Positions 8,516 to 17,378 of a DNA stretch of 64,000 bases are shown one piece after another. The notes beneath the pieces are model-generated. The model saw only the letters and a program-made list of their open reading frames with translations. It searched no databases and was not told the DNA's origin. The first letter of the stretch is position 1, and the number at the start of each line of letters is the position of its first letter. This stretch comes from Bacteroidota bacterium (lineage in GTDB: Bacteria; Bacteroidota; Bacteroidia; Chitinophagales; Chitinophagaceae). A program made the translations under genes and the position numbers. The DNA lies in contig JAEWKK010000026.1 in assembly GCA_023386045.1 (NCBI GenBank), forward strand, positions 1 to 64,000, in the 5' to 3' direction.

Positions 8516-8920
8516 ATGAAAAAGCTGACCCTGTACCTTTTTTTGCTTCTTTTTATTTCCTGTAATAAAAATGGAGATCGCCCCTCCATATTTGTAATAA
8601 AGGCCATGACCGATGGCCAGTGGAAAGTGACCAATTTTGACAAGGCCGGCGTCAATAAAACTGCAGATTTTTCTACTTATACTTTTCAGTTTAAAGTTAA
8701 CCTTACCGTAGATGCCCTGAACGGAGGCTCGGTAGAAAAAACGGGCACCTGGACAGCAGACGGAAATGCCCAAACCATCAGTTCAAATTTCGTAAATGCT
8801 TCAAATACACTGACTTTACTCAATGGTACCTGGAAAATCCTGAACACAACCTGGACCTCTGTAGATGCAAATCAAACGGTAAATGGTGAGGTTCTCACCC
8901 TGCACCTTGAAAAACTCTAA
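8516..8920 (+). CDS. Small lipoprotein, lipocalin-like
   Basis: This 134-residue protein starts with a lipoprotein signal peptide ending in a lipobox (FISC, lipidated Cys16). The mature part (about 118 residues) is rich in Thr, Asn and alternating hydrophobic residues. It contains a DGQWKVTNF segment and a late TWKILNTTW segment, consistent with a small beta-barrel of the lipocalin-like type often found in Bacteroidota; this is a weak match by eye. It lies 12 bases after the M32 gene and is followed by a terminator, so the two may share a transcript. Substrate and role are unknown. Confidence 0.7.
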   Translation: MKKLTLYLFLLLFISCNKNGDRPSIFVIKAMTDGQWKVTNFDKAGVNKTADFSTYTFQFKVNLTVDALNGGSVEKTGTWTADGNAQTISSNFVNASNTLTLLNGTWKILNTTWTSVDANQTVNGEVLTLHLEKL

Positions 8921-8933
8921 TCCAAAGGAATTA

Positions 8934-8955
8934 CCCGGAAAGGCCGGGCATTTTT
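8934..8955 (+). terminator. Intrinsic terminator after the lipoprotein gene
   Basis: The stem CCCGG/CCGGG (8934-8938 and 8944-8948) has a 5-base loop and is followed by CATTTTT. It lies 14 bases after the lipoprotein stop codon. It separates the lipoprotein from the PKD-repeat adhesin gene, which starts about 90 bases later. Confidence 0.7.
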
Positions 8956-9047
8956 CAAAAAGGAAGAAAGCAGGAATAATTTTTGCTGGTAATTGCCGTT
9001 TTATAAACCGCCTTTTAGAAAACTGCCTAAACCATAAAGAAGAGAAA

Positions 9048-12000
9048 TTGAGAAGGAAAACCACCATCGTACTAATTGCTTCGATTTTTTACAGCCTTTT
9101 TTCATTTGCCCAAACTCCAAATTTTACTGCGCAGACAACCTCAGGCTGTTCCCCGCTGGTGGTCAATTTCCAGGATCAGTCAACAGGAAATATAACCAGC
9201 TGGTTCTGGGATTTTGGTAACGGTGGTACATCAACGCTGCAGCATCCTTCAGCTACCTATTTTACACCTGGCACCTATACGGTAAAACTTACAGTTACGG
9301 GTACTTCAGGACCTAAGACCACCACCAAAACCAATTACATTACTGTATACGGAAAACCAACTGTCAATTTTAAAGTAAGCGACAGCACCGGATGTTATCC
9401 TTTATACGCGCAGTTCACAGATCTTTCTACTCCCAGTGCAGGCACTGTAAATACATCATGGGTTTGGGATTTTGGTGATGGTACCCAGTCAACCCAGCAA
9501 AATCCTTTGCACGTCTATACAGCCAGCGGAAATTATACGGTTTCACTTAAGGTGACAAATGACAAGGGATGTACAGCAGTCATCCCTAAAATTTCCTATA
9601 TCCAGATCAGCGGAGGCGTTGAATCCAATTTTACCAGCACCCAGCCTACTGTATGCCGGCCACCATTTAATATAAGCTTTACCAATAGTTCAACAGGTCC
9701 CGGTACTTTGACCTGGACATGGGATTTTGGCGATGGTAATAATTCCAATGCACAAAACCCAGTGCATACCTATACCAGTCCTGGTAATTATACTGTTTCA
9801 TTGATAACCACCAGCAGCAGCGGATGCATTGATACCATGACGGTTTCCAACATGCTGAACATTCAAAACATCAATACAGCCTTTACGGCTCCGGACAGTG
9901 TTTGTGTAAATGCTCCTGCCAACATGTTGAATACTTCATCTCCAACGCCTTCTTCTTCAATCTGGGATTTTGGTGATGGCACAACAGATAATACCATCGA
10001 TGCAATAAAAACTTTTTCAACTGTAGGCACCTACAATATCAAATTGTACAACACTTACAGCTATTGTTCTGACTCGGCTTCGAAAACCATCATTGTATTA
10101 CCAAGACCTGTTGCAGCTTTTGCCACCAATGATACCTTCAAATGTCAGCCCAGCCTGACCGCATCTTTCCAGGACCAGTCCACCAATGCCGTTTCATGGC
10201 AATGGAGTTTTGGCGATGGTGGAAATTCAACTCAGCAAAATCCAACACATACCTATTCCAGCTTTGGTAGTTATGATGTACAACTGATTGTCACTAATGC
10301 TTCCGGATGTACAGATACTTTGAAAAAAACAAATTATGTAAGGATCACAAAACCTGTGATCAGCTTTGCAGGACTTCCGGCCAGGGGTTGTCTCCCTTTC
10401 ACGCTTTCGCCTGTAGCTAATATTGTTACTGAAGATGTAGTCACTTCCTGGAGCTGGAATTTTGGTGATGGTTTCTTTTCAAATCTTCCCAACCCTTCAC
10501 ATACCTATACTGTACAAGGAACCTATGATCTGACGCTCACCATTACTACGAGCACTGGTTGCACTGAAACTTATACTTTACAGGGAGCTATTAAGGTTGG
10601 CAGAAAACCCATCGTTAATTTTACCGCTGCACCAAACCCCGTATGTGCCTTTCAAAACGTTCAGTTCACTGATCTTACCAATGAAGCAGATGAATGGTTG
10701 TGGCAATTTGGAGATGGCAGTTCTTCCAACCAGCAAAATCCTTTACACCAGTATTCAGATACAGGCCTGTTCCATGTAGTTTTGATTGCCACCAATAATG
10801 GTTGTGCTGATTCCTTACGCATCAATAATTTGATCAGGGTAAAACCACCCATTGCAGATTTCACCTTTCAGACAAATTGCAATAACCGTCTTCAGTTTAA
10901 TTTTATTGACTCCTCAATTGGTGCTACCACCTGGTACTGGGATTTTGGCGATGGCACCAATTCAAACGTGCAGAATCCTGTTCATTTTTTCCCTGCACTC
11001 GGATCTTATACGGTAAGCCTTACGGTCACAAACGATACCTGTTCGCATACCTTTTCAAGGTTGATTAAAGTGATTGATGAATCACCTGATTTTACAGCCA
11101 ATTTCACCAGCGCATGCAAGCCTTCAACTTTCCAGTTCAGTGCCATTACAGCTGATTTTTCAAATATTGCACAATACCTCTGGGATTTTGGTAATGGAGT
11201 TCAATATACTGGTGTTGGTATTCCTGGCGCTACGGCTTCTCATTACTATACTCTTTCGGGCTATTATACCATTTCTGTGATCACAACGGATATTTATGGT
11301 TGTAAGGATACAGTGGTCAAGAATAATTATATCAGGGTAAATGGACCCGAAGCGGATTTCTCCGCAACCAATACCAGCGGATGTAAAGGCCTTACAACAA
11401 CTTTCAATGATCTTTCCACCAATGATGGCATTTCAAATATCGTCAGCTGGAAATGGGATTTTGGTGATGGCAATGTGCAAACTTATTCAGGTGGACCTTT
11501 CCAGCATACCTATGTCAATGCAGGAACTTATACAGTTAAGCTGACCGTAACTGATGCAGGAGGTTGCGTTGATAGTATCATTAAAACAAACCTGATCATC
11601 GCTACGGATCCCAATCCATCATTTACAGCCGATACGCTTGGCTGTCCTGGAAGCACTATAAATTTTTACAACAATTCAACAGGTGCCAATATCACCAGTG
11701 TATGGTATTTTGGTGATGGCGCTAATTCAAATCTTACAGCGCCATCGCACCAATTTGCAGATACCGGAAGGTATACGATCAAGCTGGTGATCACCGATCA
11801 ATATGGTTGCAAGGATTCACTCATACGAAATAGCTATGTAAAAATCGCGAGGCCTGTTGCCAGCTATACAGTAAATGATTCCATCAGTTCGTGTACGCCA
11901 TTCGAGGTACATTTTACCAATACCTCCGATTATTATTACACTTATGTATGGAACCTGAGTGGAGGAACTTCTTCCGTATTGCATCCTGTTCAGTTTTATA

Positions 12001-13382
12001 CGGTACCCGGAGTTTACCAAATCTCACTGGTTGTTGCCAGTCCTGGTGGCTGTCTTGATACTGCCAGGAGTACCATTACTGTTTATGATACTTCCGGAGC
12101 AAGGGTAACCTACACTCCATTGGATGGATGCAAACCTCTCACTGTTTCGCTTACTGCTTATACACCCGGACCAATGGATTTGTATACCTGGGATTTTGGT
12201 GATGGTATACTTATATCAGATACCTCCAACACCATAACTCACGTGTACAATTTCTTTGGAAAATTTGTTCCCAAGGTGATCCTCACAGATCCTACAGGTT
12301 GTATTATTCCAGTTTCTGGAATTGATACAATAAGGATCAAGGGTGCAACGGCCAAATTCGGTCTTGATAAACAATTCTTCTGCGACAGCGGATGGGTAAG
12401 CTTTTCTGATTCTACTATTTATAATGATTCCCTGTCCTTATATAACTGGGACTTTGGTGATGGAATAACTTCCAATCTTCAAAATCCAACCCACCAGTAT
12501 ACCAGTCCCGGATTATATACGGTTACATTGAATGTGCAAACCGAGTTTGCCTGTGTGGATACATTCAGGATAGTTGAAGCTGTAAAAGTGGTAGAAAGCC
12601 CGCTGATCAGCATTGGAGGGGATTCCATTATTTGCGTCAACGATTTTATCGACCACCTTGGTCTTTTCCAGAGACCTGACAGTTCAGTGGTGCAATGGTC
12701 ATGGCAGTTCCCTAATGGCAACACTTCAAATTTGCAGAACCCATTCCCACAACAATATCTTTCCGCAGGAAATTTTACAGTAAATACCATTGCTGTAAAT
12801 AGTAGTGGTTGCAGGGATAGTGCTACTAAAAATATCCTTGTTCATCCATTGCCAACAGTGAGTCTTCCATCAACCATTACCAAGCAGGCTGGGTTCCCGG
12901 TTACCATTCCGGCTACTTATACTTCCAATGTCATGAATTGGGAATGGACTCCGGGCGAAACACTTGACTGTCCCAGCTGTCCTCAACCCATCGCTACACC
13001 AAAATTCAATACCAAATACCTGGTTTCATTTGTGGACAGCAATGGCTGTAAGAATACTGGTGAAGTTCAGATCATTGTCATCTGCAAGGACGCCAATGTT
13101 TTTGTTCCGAATACTTTCTCTCCCAATAATGATGGAAGCAATGATATTTTCTATGTGCGTGGCAAAGGACTCGAGCGAGTTAAATCACTTCGCATATTTA
13201 ATCGCTGGGGTGAAATAGTTTTTGAGCAACAGAACTTCCCTGTTAATAATCCTGGTTATGGATGGAACGGAACTTATAAAGGCAACAAGCCGGTGCCTGA
13301 TGTATACGTTTACCAGGTGGAAGTATTTTGTGAGAATAGCCAGGTGATTCGATTTGAAGGAAACATAGCCCTAATTCAGTAA
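9048..13382 (+). CDS. Giant PKD-repeat T9SS surface protein (type B C-terminal domain)
   Basis: The 1444-residue product has a signal peptide (RRKTTIVLIAS to FSFAQ). About 15 tandem PKD-like domains of 85-95 residues follow, most with the WDFGDG hallmark and a Cys near the start; repeats 4, 6 and 15 are degenerate. The C-terminus (about residues 1345-1444, containing FVPNTFSPNNDGSND and FNRWGEIVFE) is the gliding-motility/CHU_C type B sorting domain. This directs export through the type IX system and surface attachment. The open frame runs back to 8883, but the TTG at 9048, preceded by AAGAAGAGAAA, gives a proper signal peptide and is preferred. The PorP/SprF-like gene starts one base after the stop. 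Adhesin or motility cargo is inferred; the ligand is unknown. Confidence 0.92.
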   Translation: MRRKTTIVLIASIFYSLFSFAQTPNFTAQTTSGCSPLVVNFQDQSTGNITSWFWDFGNGGTSTLQHPSATYFTPGTYTVKLTVTGTSGPKTTTKTNYITVYGKPTVNFKVSDSTGCYPLYAQFTDLSTPSAGTVNTSWVWDFGDGTQSTQQNPLHVYTASGNYTVSLKVTNDKGCTAVIPKISYIQISGGVESNFTSTQPTVCRPPFNISFTNSSTGPGTLTWTWDFGDGNNSNAQNPVHTYTSPGNYTVSLITTSSSGCIDTMTVSNMLNIQNINTAFTAPDSVCVNAPANMLNTSSPTPSSSIWDFGDGTTDNTIDAIKTFSTVGTYNIKLYNTYSYCSDSASKTIIVLPRPVAAFATNDTFKCQPSLTASFQDQSTNAVSWQWSFGDGGNSTQQNPTHTYSSFGSYDVQLIVTNASGCTDTLKKTNYVRITKPVISFAGLPARGCLPFTLSPVANIVTEDVVTSWSWNFGDGFFSNLPNPSHTYTVQGTYDLTLTITTSTGCTETYTLQGAIKVGRKPIVNFTAAPNPVCAFQNVQFTDLTNEADEWLWQFGDGSSSNQQNPLHQYSDTGLFHVVLIATNNGCADSLRINNLIRVKPPIADFTFQTNCNNRLQFNFIDSSIGATTWYWDFGDGTNSNVQNPVHFFPALGSYTVSLTVTNDTCSHTFSRLIKVIDESPDFTANFTSACKPSTFQFSAITADFSNIAQYLWDFGNGVQYTGVGIPGATASHYYTLSGYYTISVITTDIYGCKDTVVKNNYIRVNGPEADFSATNTSGCKGLTTTFNDLSTNDGISNIVSWKWDFGDGNVQTYSGGPFQHTYVNAGTYTVKLTVTDAGGCVDSIIKTNLIIATDPNPSFTADTLGCPGSTINFYNNSTGANITSVWYFGDGANSNLTAPSHQFADTGRYTIKLVITDQYGCKDSLIRNSYVKIARPVASYTVNDSISSCTPFEVHFTNTSDYYYTYVWNLSGGTSSVLHPVQFYTVPGVYQISLVVASPGGCLDTARSTITVYDTSGARVTYTPLDGCKPLTVSLTAYTPGPMDLYTWDFGDGILISDTSNTITHVYNFFGKFVPKVILTDPTGCIIPVSGIDTIRIKGATAKFGLDKQFFCDSGWVSFSDSTIYNDSLSLYNWDFGDGITSNLQNPTHQYTSPGLYTVTLNVQTEFACVDTFRIVEAVKVVESPLISIGGDSIICVNDFIDHLGLFQRPDSSVVQWSWQFPNGNTSNLQNPFPQQYLSAGNFTVNTIAVNSSGCRDSATKNILVHPLPTVSLPSTITKQAGFPVTIPATYTSNVMNWEWTPGETLDCPSCPQPIATPKFNTKYLVSFVDSNGCKNTGEVQIIVICKDANVFVPNTFSPNNDGSNDIFYVRGKGLERVKSLRIFNRWGEIVFEQQNFPVNNPGYGWNGTYKGNKPVPDVYVYQVEVFCENSQVIRFEGNIALIQ

Positions 13383-13383
13383 G

Positions 13384-14403
13384 ATGAAAAAATTATCCGC
13401 GATAGTATTTTTTGTTGTGATGGCCCAATTTGCGGGAGGATGGAAACTTGCTGCGCAGGATATTCATTTTTCGCAGTTTTTTGAAGCACCCTTATTGAGA
13501 AATCCTTCACTGGCAGGCATATTTACTGGAGATATCCGTGTGCAGGCAGTTTACCGTGACCAATGGAACAGTGTAACACAGGCATATAAAACAGCTTCTC
13601 TCAACGCCGAATACAAAATGCCCGTAGGTAAGGCCAATGATTTTGTTACTGTTGGTATCCAGACATTGTACGACAGGGCGGGCACTGTTGCCTGGGTTTC
13701 CACTCATATTCTTCCCGCAGTTAATTATCACAAATCGCTTAGCGTTGACCGTAACAGTTATCTTTCTTTAGGTTTCATGGGTGGACCTGTTCAAAGAAGT
13801 TTCGACAGGTCCAAGATGACCACCAACAGCATGTATGATGGCATGGGCGATGGTGAAACTTTTGTAGAACCGAAAGTGAATTATATAGATGCTGCCGTGG
13901 GCATGAGTTATAACACGCAGCTGGGAGAAAACCAGGATAATAATATTTTCCTGGGACTTGCCTATCATCATTTCAACAAACCCAATAATTCATTTTACAG
14001 GGAAGCATCGGCGCAGGTTCAACCCAAATGGGTGGGTTCAGCAGGTGTTCGTTTTAGTGTAACTCCTGCCAGCTACCTCACCATACAGGCCGACCATTCG
14101 CGCCAGGCCAAATTTGTAGAAACAGTTGCAGGTGCTTTGTATGGAATCAAGATCGGTCCTGAACTGGATAAACCACTCTATACCTTACATGGAGGCGCTT
14201 TTCTTCGCTGGAATGATGCAATTATCCCGGTGATCAAAGTGGATTATCATCCTTTCTCTGCTTCTTTCAGCTATGATGTCAATATATCCAAATTAAAAAC
14301 TTCCAGTCTTGGACGCGGAGGATTTGAACTGGCCATTTCTTATATCGGCTTTACGCAAAAAAACAACTCCAGCATTAACGCCGTCCTTTGTCCAAAATTC
14401 TGA
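13384..14403 (+). CDS. PorP/SprF family T9SS outer-membrane protein
   Basis: The 339-residue protein begins with a signal peptide (to about residue 24, ending AAQ). It continues with the family start motif QDIHFSQFFEAPLLRNPSLAGIF and many amphipathic beta strands, as expected for an outer-membrane barrel. PorP/SprF proteins help secrete or anchor large T9SS cargo such as SprB. The gene starts one base after the PKD-repeat adhesin stop codon, so the two are a cargo/partner pair made from one transcript. A second such pair is at 27217-31935. Confidence 0.92.
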   Translation: MKKLSAIVFFVVMAQFAGGWKLAAQDIHFSQFFEAPLLRNPSLAGIFTGDIRVQAVYRDQWNSVTQAYKTASLNAEYKMPVGKANDFVTVGIQTLYDRAGTVAWVSTHILPAVNYHKSLSVDRNSYLSLGFMGGPVQRSFDRSKMTTNSMYDGMGDGETFVEPKVNYIDAAVGMSYNTQLGENQDNNIFLGLAYHHFNKPNNSFYREASAQVQPKWVGSAGVRFSVTPASYLTIQADHSRQAKFVETVAGALYGIKIGPELDKPLYTLHGGAFLRWNDAIIPVIKVDYHPFSASFSYDVNISKLKTSSLGRGGFELAISYIGFTQKNNSSINAVLCPKF

Positions 14404-14503
14404 TTGTATTTTCTTGTAAGGATTGCTGAAGAACCTGGACTATTTTCTTTTCTTCATCATTTTCAACCTTATTAACCATTATTTGTTTTCAGAAAAAAAC
14501 AGA

Positions 14504-14977
14504 ATGAAGATTGACATAGGCCAGGAAGCTCCGGATTTTGCTTTATACAATACAGAAAAGGAACTGGTAAAACTTTCAGATCTGAGAGGTGAAAATGTGT
14601 TGCTTTTGTTTTTCCCACTCGCATTCACCAGTGTGTGCACGGCTGAATTATGTTCAGTGAGAGACAACCTTGGGATGTATAGCCAGCTGGAAGTAAAGCC
14701 CCTGGGCATATCAGTGGATTCATTGTATACGCTTAAAAAATATAAGGAGGAACAGCACCTTAACTTTCCTTTGTTAAGCGACTTCAATAAAGAAGTATCT
14801 GAAGCCTACAGCTCTTTGTACGAGAATTTTGGTTTTGGAATGAAAGGCGTTTCCAAACGCTCGGCCTTCCTGATCGATAAAAATGGAATAGTTCAGTACG
14901 CTGAAGTGCTTGAAAATGCTGGCTTACAGCCCAATTTCGAAGCAATTCAGGTAAAATTACGAGGCCTGGCCGGGTAG
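14504..14977 (+). CDS. Peroxiredoxin (AhpC/TSA family)
   Basis: Peroxiredoxins reduce peroxides through a reactive cysteine. The 157-residue product has the catalytic motif PxxxTxxC with peroxidatic Cys45 (PLAFTSVC) and a second cysteine five residues later (Cys50). The Cys-x4-Cys spacing resembles the atypical two-Cys Bcp/PrxQ arrangement, although the overall start (IGQEAPDF) is also compatible with AhpE-like proteins. No signal peptide is present when translation starts at the ATG at 14504. An upstream in-frame TTG at 14423 would add a hydrophobic leader of poor quality and is not preferred. Confidence 0.9.
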   Translation: MKIDIGQEAPDFALYNTEKELVKLSDLRGENVLLLFFPLAFTSVCTAELCSVRDNLGMYSQLEVKPLGISVDSLYTLKKYKEEQHLNFPLLSDFNKEVSEAYSSLYENFGFGMKGVSKRSAFLIDKNGIVQYAEVLENAGLQPNFEAIQVKLRGLAG

Positions 14978-15051
14978 TTTTGACAAATTATTGCCATTTA
15001 TCGGCAAGGCCTTTGCACTTATTTCAAAATCGATTATTATTGTGTACGTAA

Positions 15052-15414
15052 TTGTTAAAATCTAATTATTTGAAGAAACTTCTACTAATACTGTCTGTTT
15101 TCCTGTTTACCATTCAAACTGAGGCGCAGAACCGATCTGCTACCCCGGCCGGGATTACTGTACAGGCTCCCATTCTGAAGTTTTACCCCAACCCCGCTAC
15201 CACGGTCATCACATTTGATTTCCAGAAAAGTTTTGAAAAAGGTTATTCATTACAGGTTTATAATTTCCTGGGAAGAAAAATGATCGAGCAGCCAATTGTT
15301 GCCGACCAGACCACGATCAACCTTACAGATTTTACCCGTGGCGTTTACATCTTCAAGCTGTTTGATAAAAATGGCAAACTGGTAGAAACAGGTAAGTTCA
15401 CTGTTTCTAAATAA
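15052..15414 (+). CDS. Miniature T9SS type A sorting-domain protein
   Basis: The product is only 120 residues: a signal peptide (KKLLLILSVFLFTIQTEAQ), a linker of about 17 residues, and a complete Por secretion tail. The tail shows KFYPNPATTVITFDF, VYNFLGRKM, the LTDFTRGVYIFKLF turn and the final KFTVSK. It therefore carries a type IX sorting domain without a passenger. The start is a TTG; a second TTG at 15070 would give MKKLLLILS and is equally plausible. It stands alone between the peroxiredoxin gene and the convergent methyltransferase gene. Its role is unknown. Confidence 0.85.
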   Translation: MLKSNYLKKLLLILSVFLFTIQTEAQNRSATPAGITVQAPILKFYPNPATTVITFDFQKSFEKGYSLQVYNFLGRKMIEQPIVADQTTINLTDFTRGVYIFKLFDKNGKLVETGKFTVSK

Positions 15415-15432
15415 CCCTCAACTTTCTATTAA

Positions 15433-16605
15433 TTACTGAACCTGCACAATCAGGAATTTCAGGTAATGTGTGTTTTCCATATTCCAGATAATGGGATGGT
15501 CCTGTGATTGTGTCTGAAAGGTTACCTGCCTGATCTTACGCCTTGCATCCTTCGCAGCCATATCAATGATCTGTAGAAACAATTCCGGCTGAACCAGGTT
15601 GGTGCAGGAAGAAGTGACCAGGAATCCTCCCGGTTTAACCAGTTTCATTCCCCTTAAATTGATCTCCTTATAACCTGTAATAGCTTTCTGGATAGTAGCC
15701 CTGCTTTTTGTAAATGCGGGAGGATCAAGCATGACCACATCATATCTTTTTTCTTCTTTTGTCCATTGCTTAAGCACATCAAAAGCATTGGCTGTTTCAA
15801 ATTTTACAATATGGTCCAGGCCATTTAATGCTGCATTCCGGTTGGCCTGCTGTACTGCATTTTCGGATATATCCAATCCCAGGACTGATTTGGCGCCGTA
15901 ATGAGCTGCATGAATTTCAAAGGTTCCGGTGTAAGTAAATGCACCCAGCACTTCAGCACCCTTCACAATTTGGCTGATGGCCCGCCGGTTATCCTGCTGG
16001 TCAAGAAAATAGCCTGTCTTCTGACCGTTTTCAATATCTACATGGAACTTCAGACCGTTTTCATTGATAATGATCTTTGTATCAAAAGGCTCTGATAAAA
16101 ATCCCTTTTGTTGGGGCAGGCCTTCAAGTTCCCTGACCGGCACATCATTTCTTTCATAAATGCCCTTTGGTTTGAAGATGGTCTGCAGGGCTTTTACAAT
16201 AGCCGGCTTCCACTGATCAATTCCAAGAGCCAGGGTCTGAATCACAAAATAATCATTGAATTTATCGATGATCAGTTGTGGCAACCCATCCGCCTCACCA
16301 AAAACCAGGCGGCAGTTTTCAATATATCCTATCTGCTGGCGGTATTTCCAGCATTCTTTCAGCTTGTTTAAAAAGAATTCATCATTGACCTCAGCCTTCC
16401 TGTCTGTAGTAAGCAATCTTACGTTGATCTGCGACTGGGGATTATAATATCCCTTACCTGCATATTTCCCATCAAAGAAAAAAACATCAACAATATCTCC
16501 CGCAACAGGATCACCTTCCGCTTTTTCCACCTCGTTGGCAAAGATCCCGGGATGTCCATTTGCGATTCTTTGGGCGATCTTTCTTTTTAAATGAAGTTTT
16601 TTCAT
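15433..16605 (-). CDS. Class I rRNA methyltransferase (RlmI-like, PUA domain)
   Basis: The 390-residue protein has an N-terminal PUA-like domain (about residues 1-80; GHPGIFANEV and GDIVDVFFFDG). A Rossmann methyltransferase domain follows, with the SAM loop around residues 220-245 (GAFTYTGTFEIHAA) and motif IV DPPAFTKS. A later SSCT motif carries the conserved cysteine of the RlmI/RlmK m5C group. Members methylate 23S rRNA with S-adenosylmethionine. It is divergent from grpE and convergent with the miniature T9SS gene. The exact target base is not established for this lineage. Confidence 0.9.
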   Translation of the reverse strand: MKKLHLKRKIAQRIANGHPGIFANEVEKAEGDPVAGDIVDVFFFDGKYAGKGYYNPQSQINVRLLTTDRKAEVNDEFFLNKLKECWKYRQQIGYIENCRLVFGEADGLPQLIIDKFNDYFVIQTLALGIDQWKPAIVKALQTIFKPKGIYERNDVPVRELEGLPQQKGFLSEPFDTKIIINENGLKFHVDIENGQKTGYFLDQQDNRRAISQIVKGAEVLGAFTYTGTFEIHAAHYGAKSVLGLDISENAVQQANRNAALNGLDHIVKFETANAFDVLKQWTKEEKRYDVVMLDPPAFTKSRATIQKAITGYKEINLRGMKLVKPGGFLVTSSCTNLVQPELFLQIIDMAAKDARRKIRQVTFQTQSQDHPIIWNMENTHYLKFLIVQVQ

Positions 16606-16698
16606 ACAAGTGGCGCAAGCTACTTAAATTATGACACGCCCATTCTGCAAAGCCTTGTTAATCCCGACTTTCGAGACATTTTGTCCCTTAATTGCCCG

Positions 16699-16728
16699 TT
16701 GGCAATATTCTTGTCAGCCCTACCTTTG
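16699..16728 (+). promoter_or_regulatory. Bacteroidota-type promoter for grpE-dnaJ
   Basis: A TTG at 16699-16701 lies 19 bases before a perfect TAnnTTTG box (TACCTTTG, 16721-16728), the known Bacteroidota housekeeping arrangement. The inferred transcript start is near 16735, about 13 bases before the grpE ATG. No CIRCE inverted repeat or other heat-shock operator is seen. Confidence 0.75.
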
Positions 16729-16747
16729 CACACAATTTTGTCTGGAT

Positions 16748-17305
16748 ATGAAGAAAAATGATTTGCAAGATAAAGGCATGGAACAGGAAGCAGTTAATAT
16801 CAATGCCGATGAAAACATGGCGGGTGACCAGCACCTGAATGAGCCTGTAGCTGAAGAATCTGAAATTGAAAACCTGAAGCAGCAGTTGGATGAGTGGAAC
16901 GATAAATATTTAAGGCAGGCGGCTGAATTTGATAACTTCAGAAGGCGCACAGCCAGGGAAAGAGTAGAATTAATTCAGACTGCAGGAAAGGATGTGATCA
17001 CCGATCTTCTTGATGTTCTGGATGACAGCGACCGGGCGCAAAAACAAATGGAAAGCACAGAAGATATTGCACAGATCAGGGAAGGTATTCAGCTGGTATT
17101 TTCCAAGCTTCGCCAGACCCTGGCCGGAAAAGGTCTCAAGCCTATGGAAGCTGTAGGTGTTGAATTCAACCCTGACCTGCATGAAGCAATCACTGAAATT
17201 GAAGCAGGTGAAGAAATGAAAGGTAAAGTGGTGGCCGAAGTTCAGAAAGGTTATTACCTCAATGACAAGATCATTCGTTTTGCAAAAGTTGTAGTTGGAA
17301 AATAA
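16748..17305 (+). CDS. grpE: Nucleotide exchange factor GrpE
   Basis: GrpE releases ADP from DnaK and so resets the chaperone cycle. The 185-residue product has an acidic flexible N-terminus. It continues with the long dimerising helix (around EIENLKQQLDEWNDKYLRQ and AAEFDNFRRRT) and the C-terminal beta domain with the family signature (VEFNPDLHEAI to VVAEVQKGYYLNDKIIRFAKV). The frame is open further upstream, but the promoter box and ATG at 16748 set the start; the next ATG (16778, MEQEAVN) is a possible alternative. dnaJ follows after 73 bases. dnaK is not in the window. Confidence 0.96.
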   Translation: MKKNDLQDKGMEQEAVNINADENMAGDQHLNEPVAEESEIENLKQQLDEWNDKYLRQAAEFDNFRRRTARERVELIQTAGKDVITDLLDVLDDSDRAQKQMESTEDIAQIREGIQLVFSKLRQTLAGKGLKPMEAVGVEFNPDLHEAITEIEAGEEMKGKVVAEVQKGYYLNDKIIRFAKVVVGK

Positions 17306-17378
17306 CAAAGGATGGCTCTGTGCTGATTGGCTATAAGCACAAGCTCTATTGATCAAATTAGTCAGAGCAAAAATTAAA

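Noticed and set aside
8883..9047. 55-codon upstream extension of the PKD adhesin, overlapping the lipoprotein gene end
   Set aside because: It precedes the signal peptide and runs through an intrinsic terminator, so translation from 8883 is unlikely.
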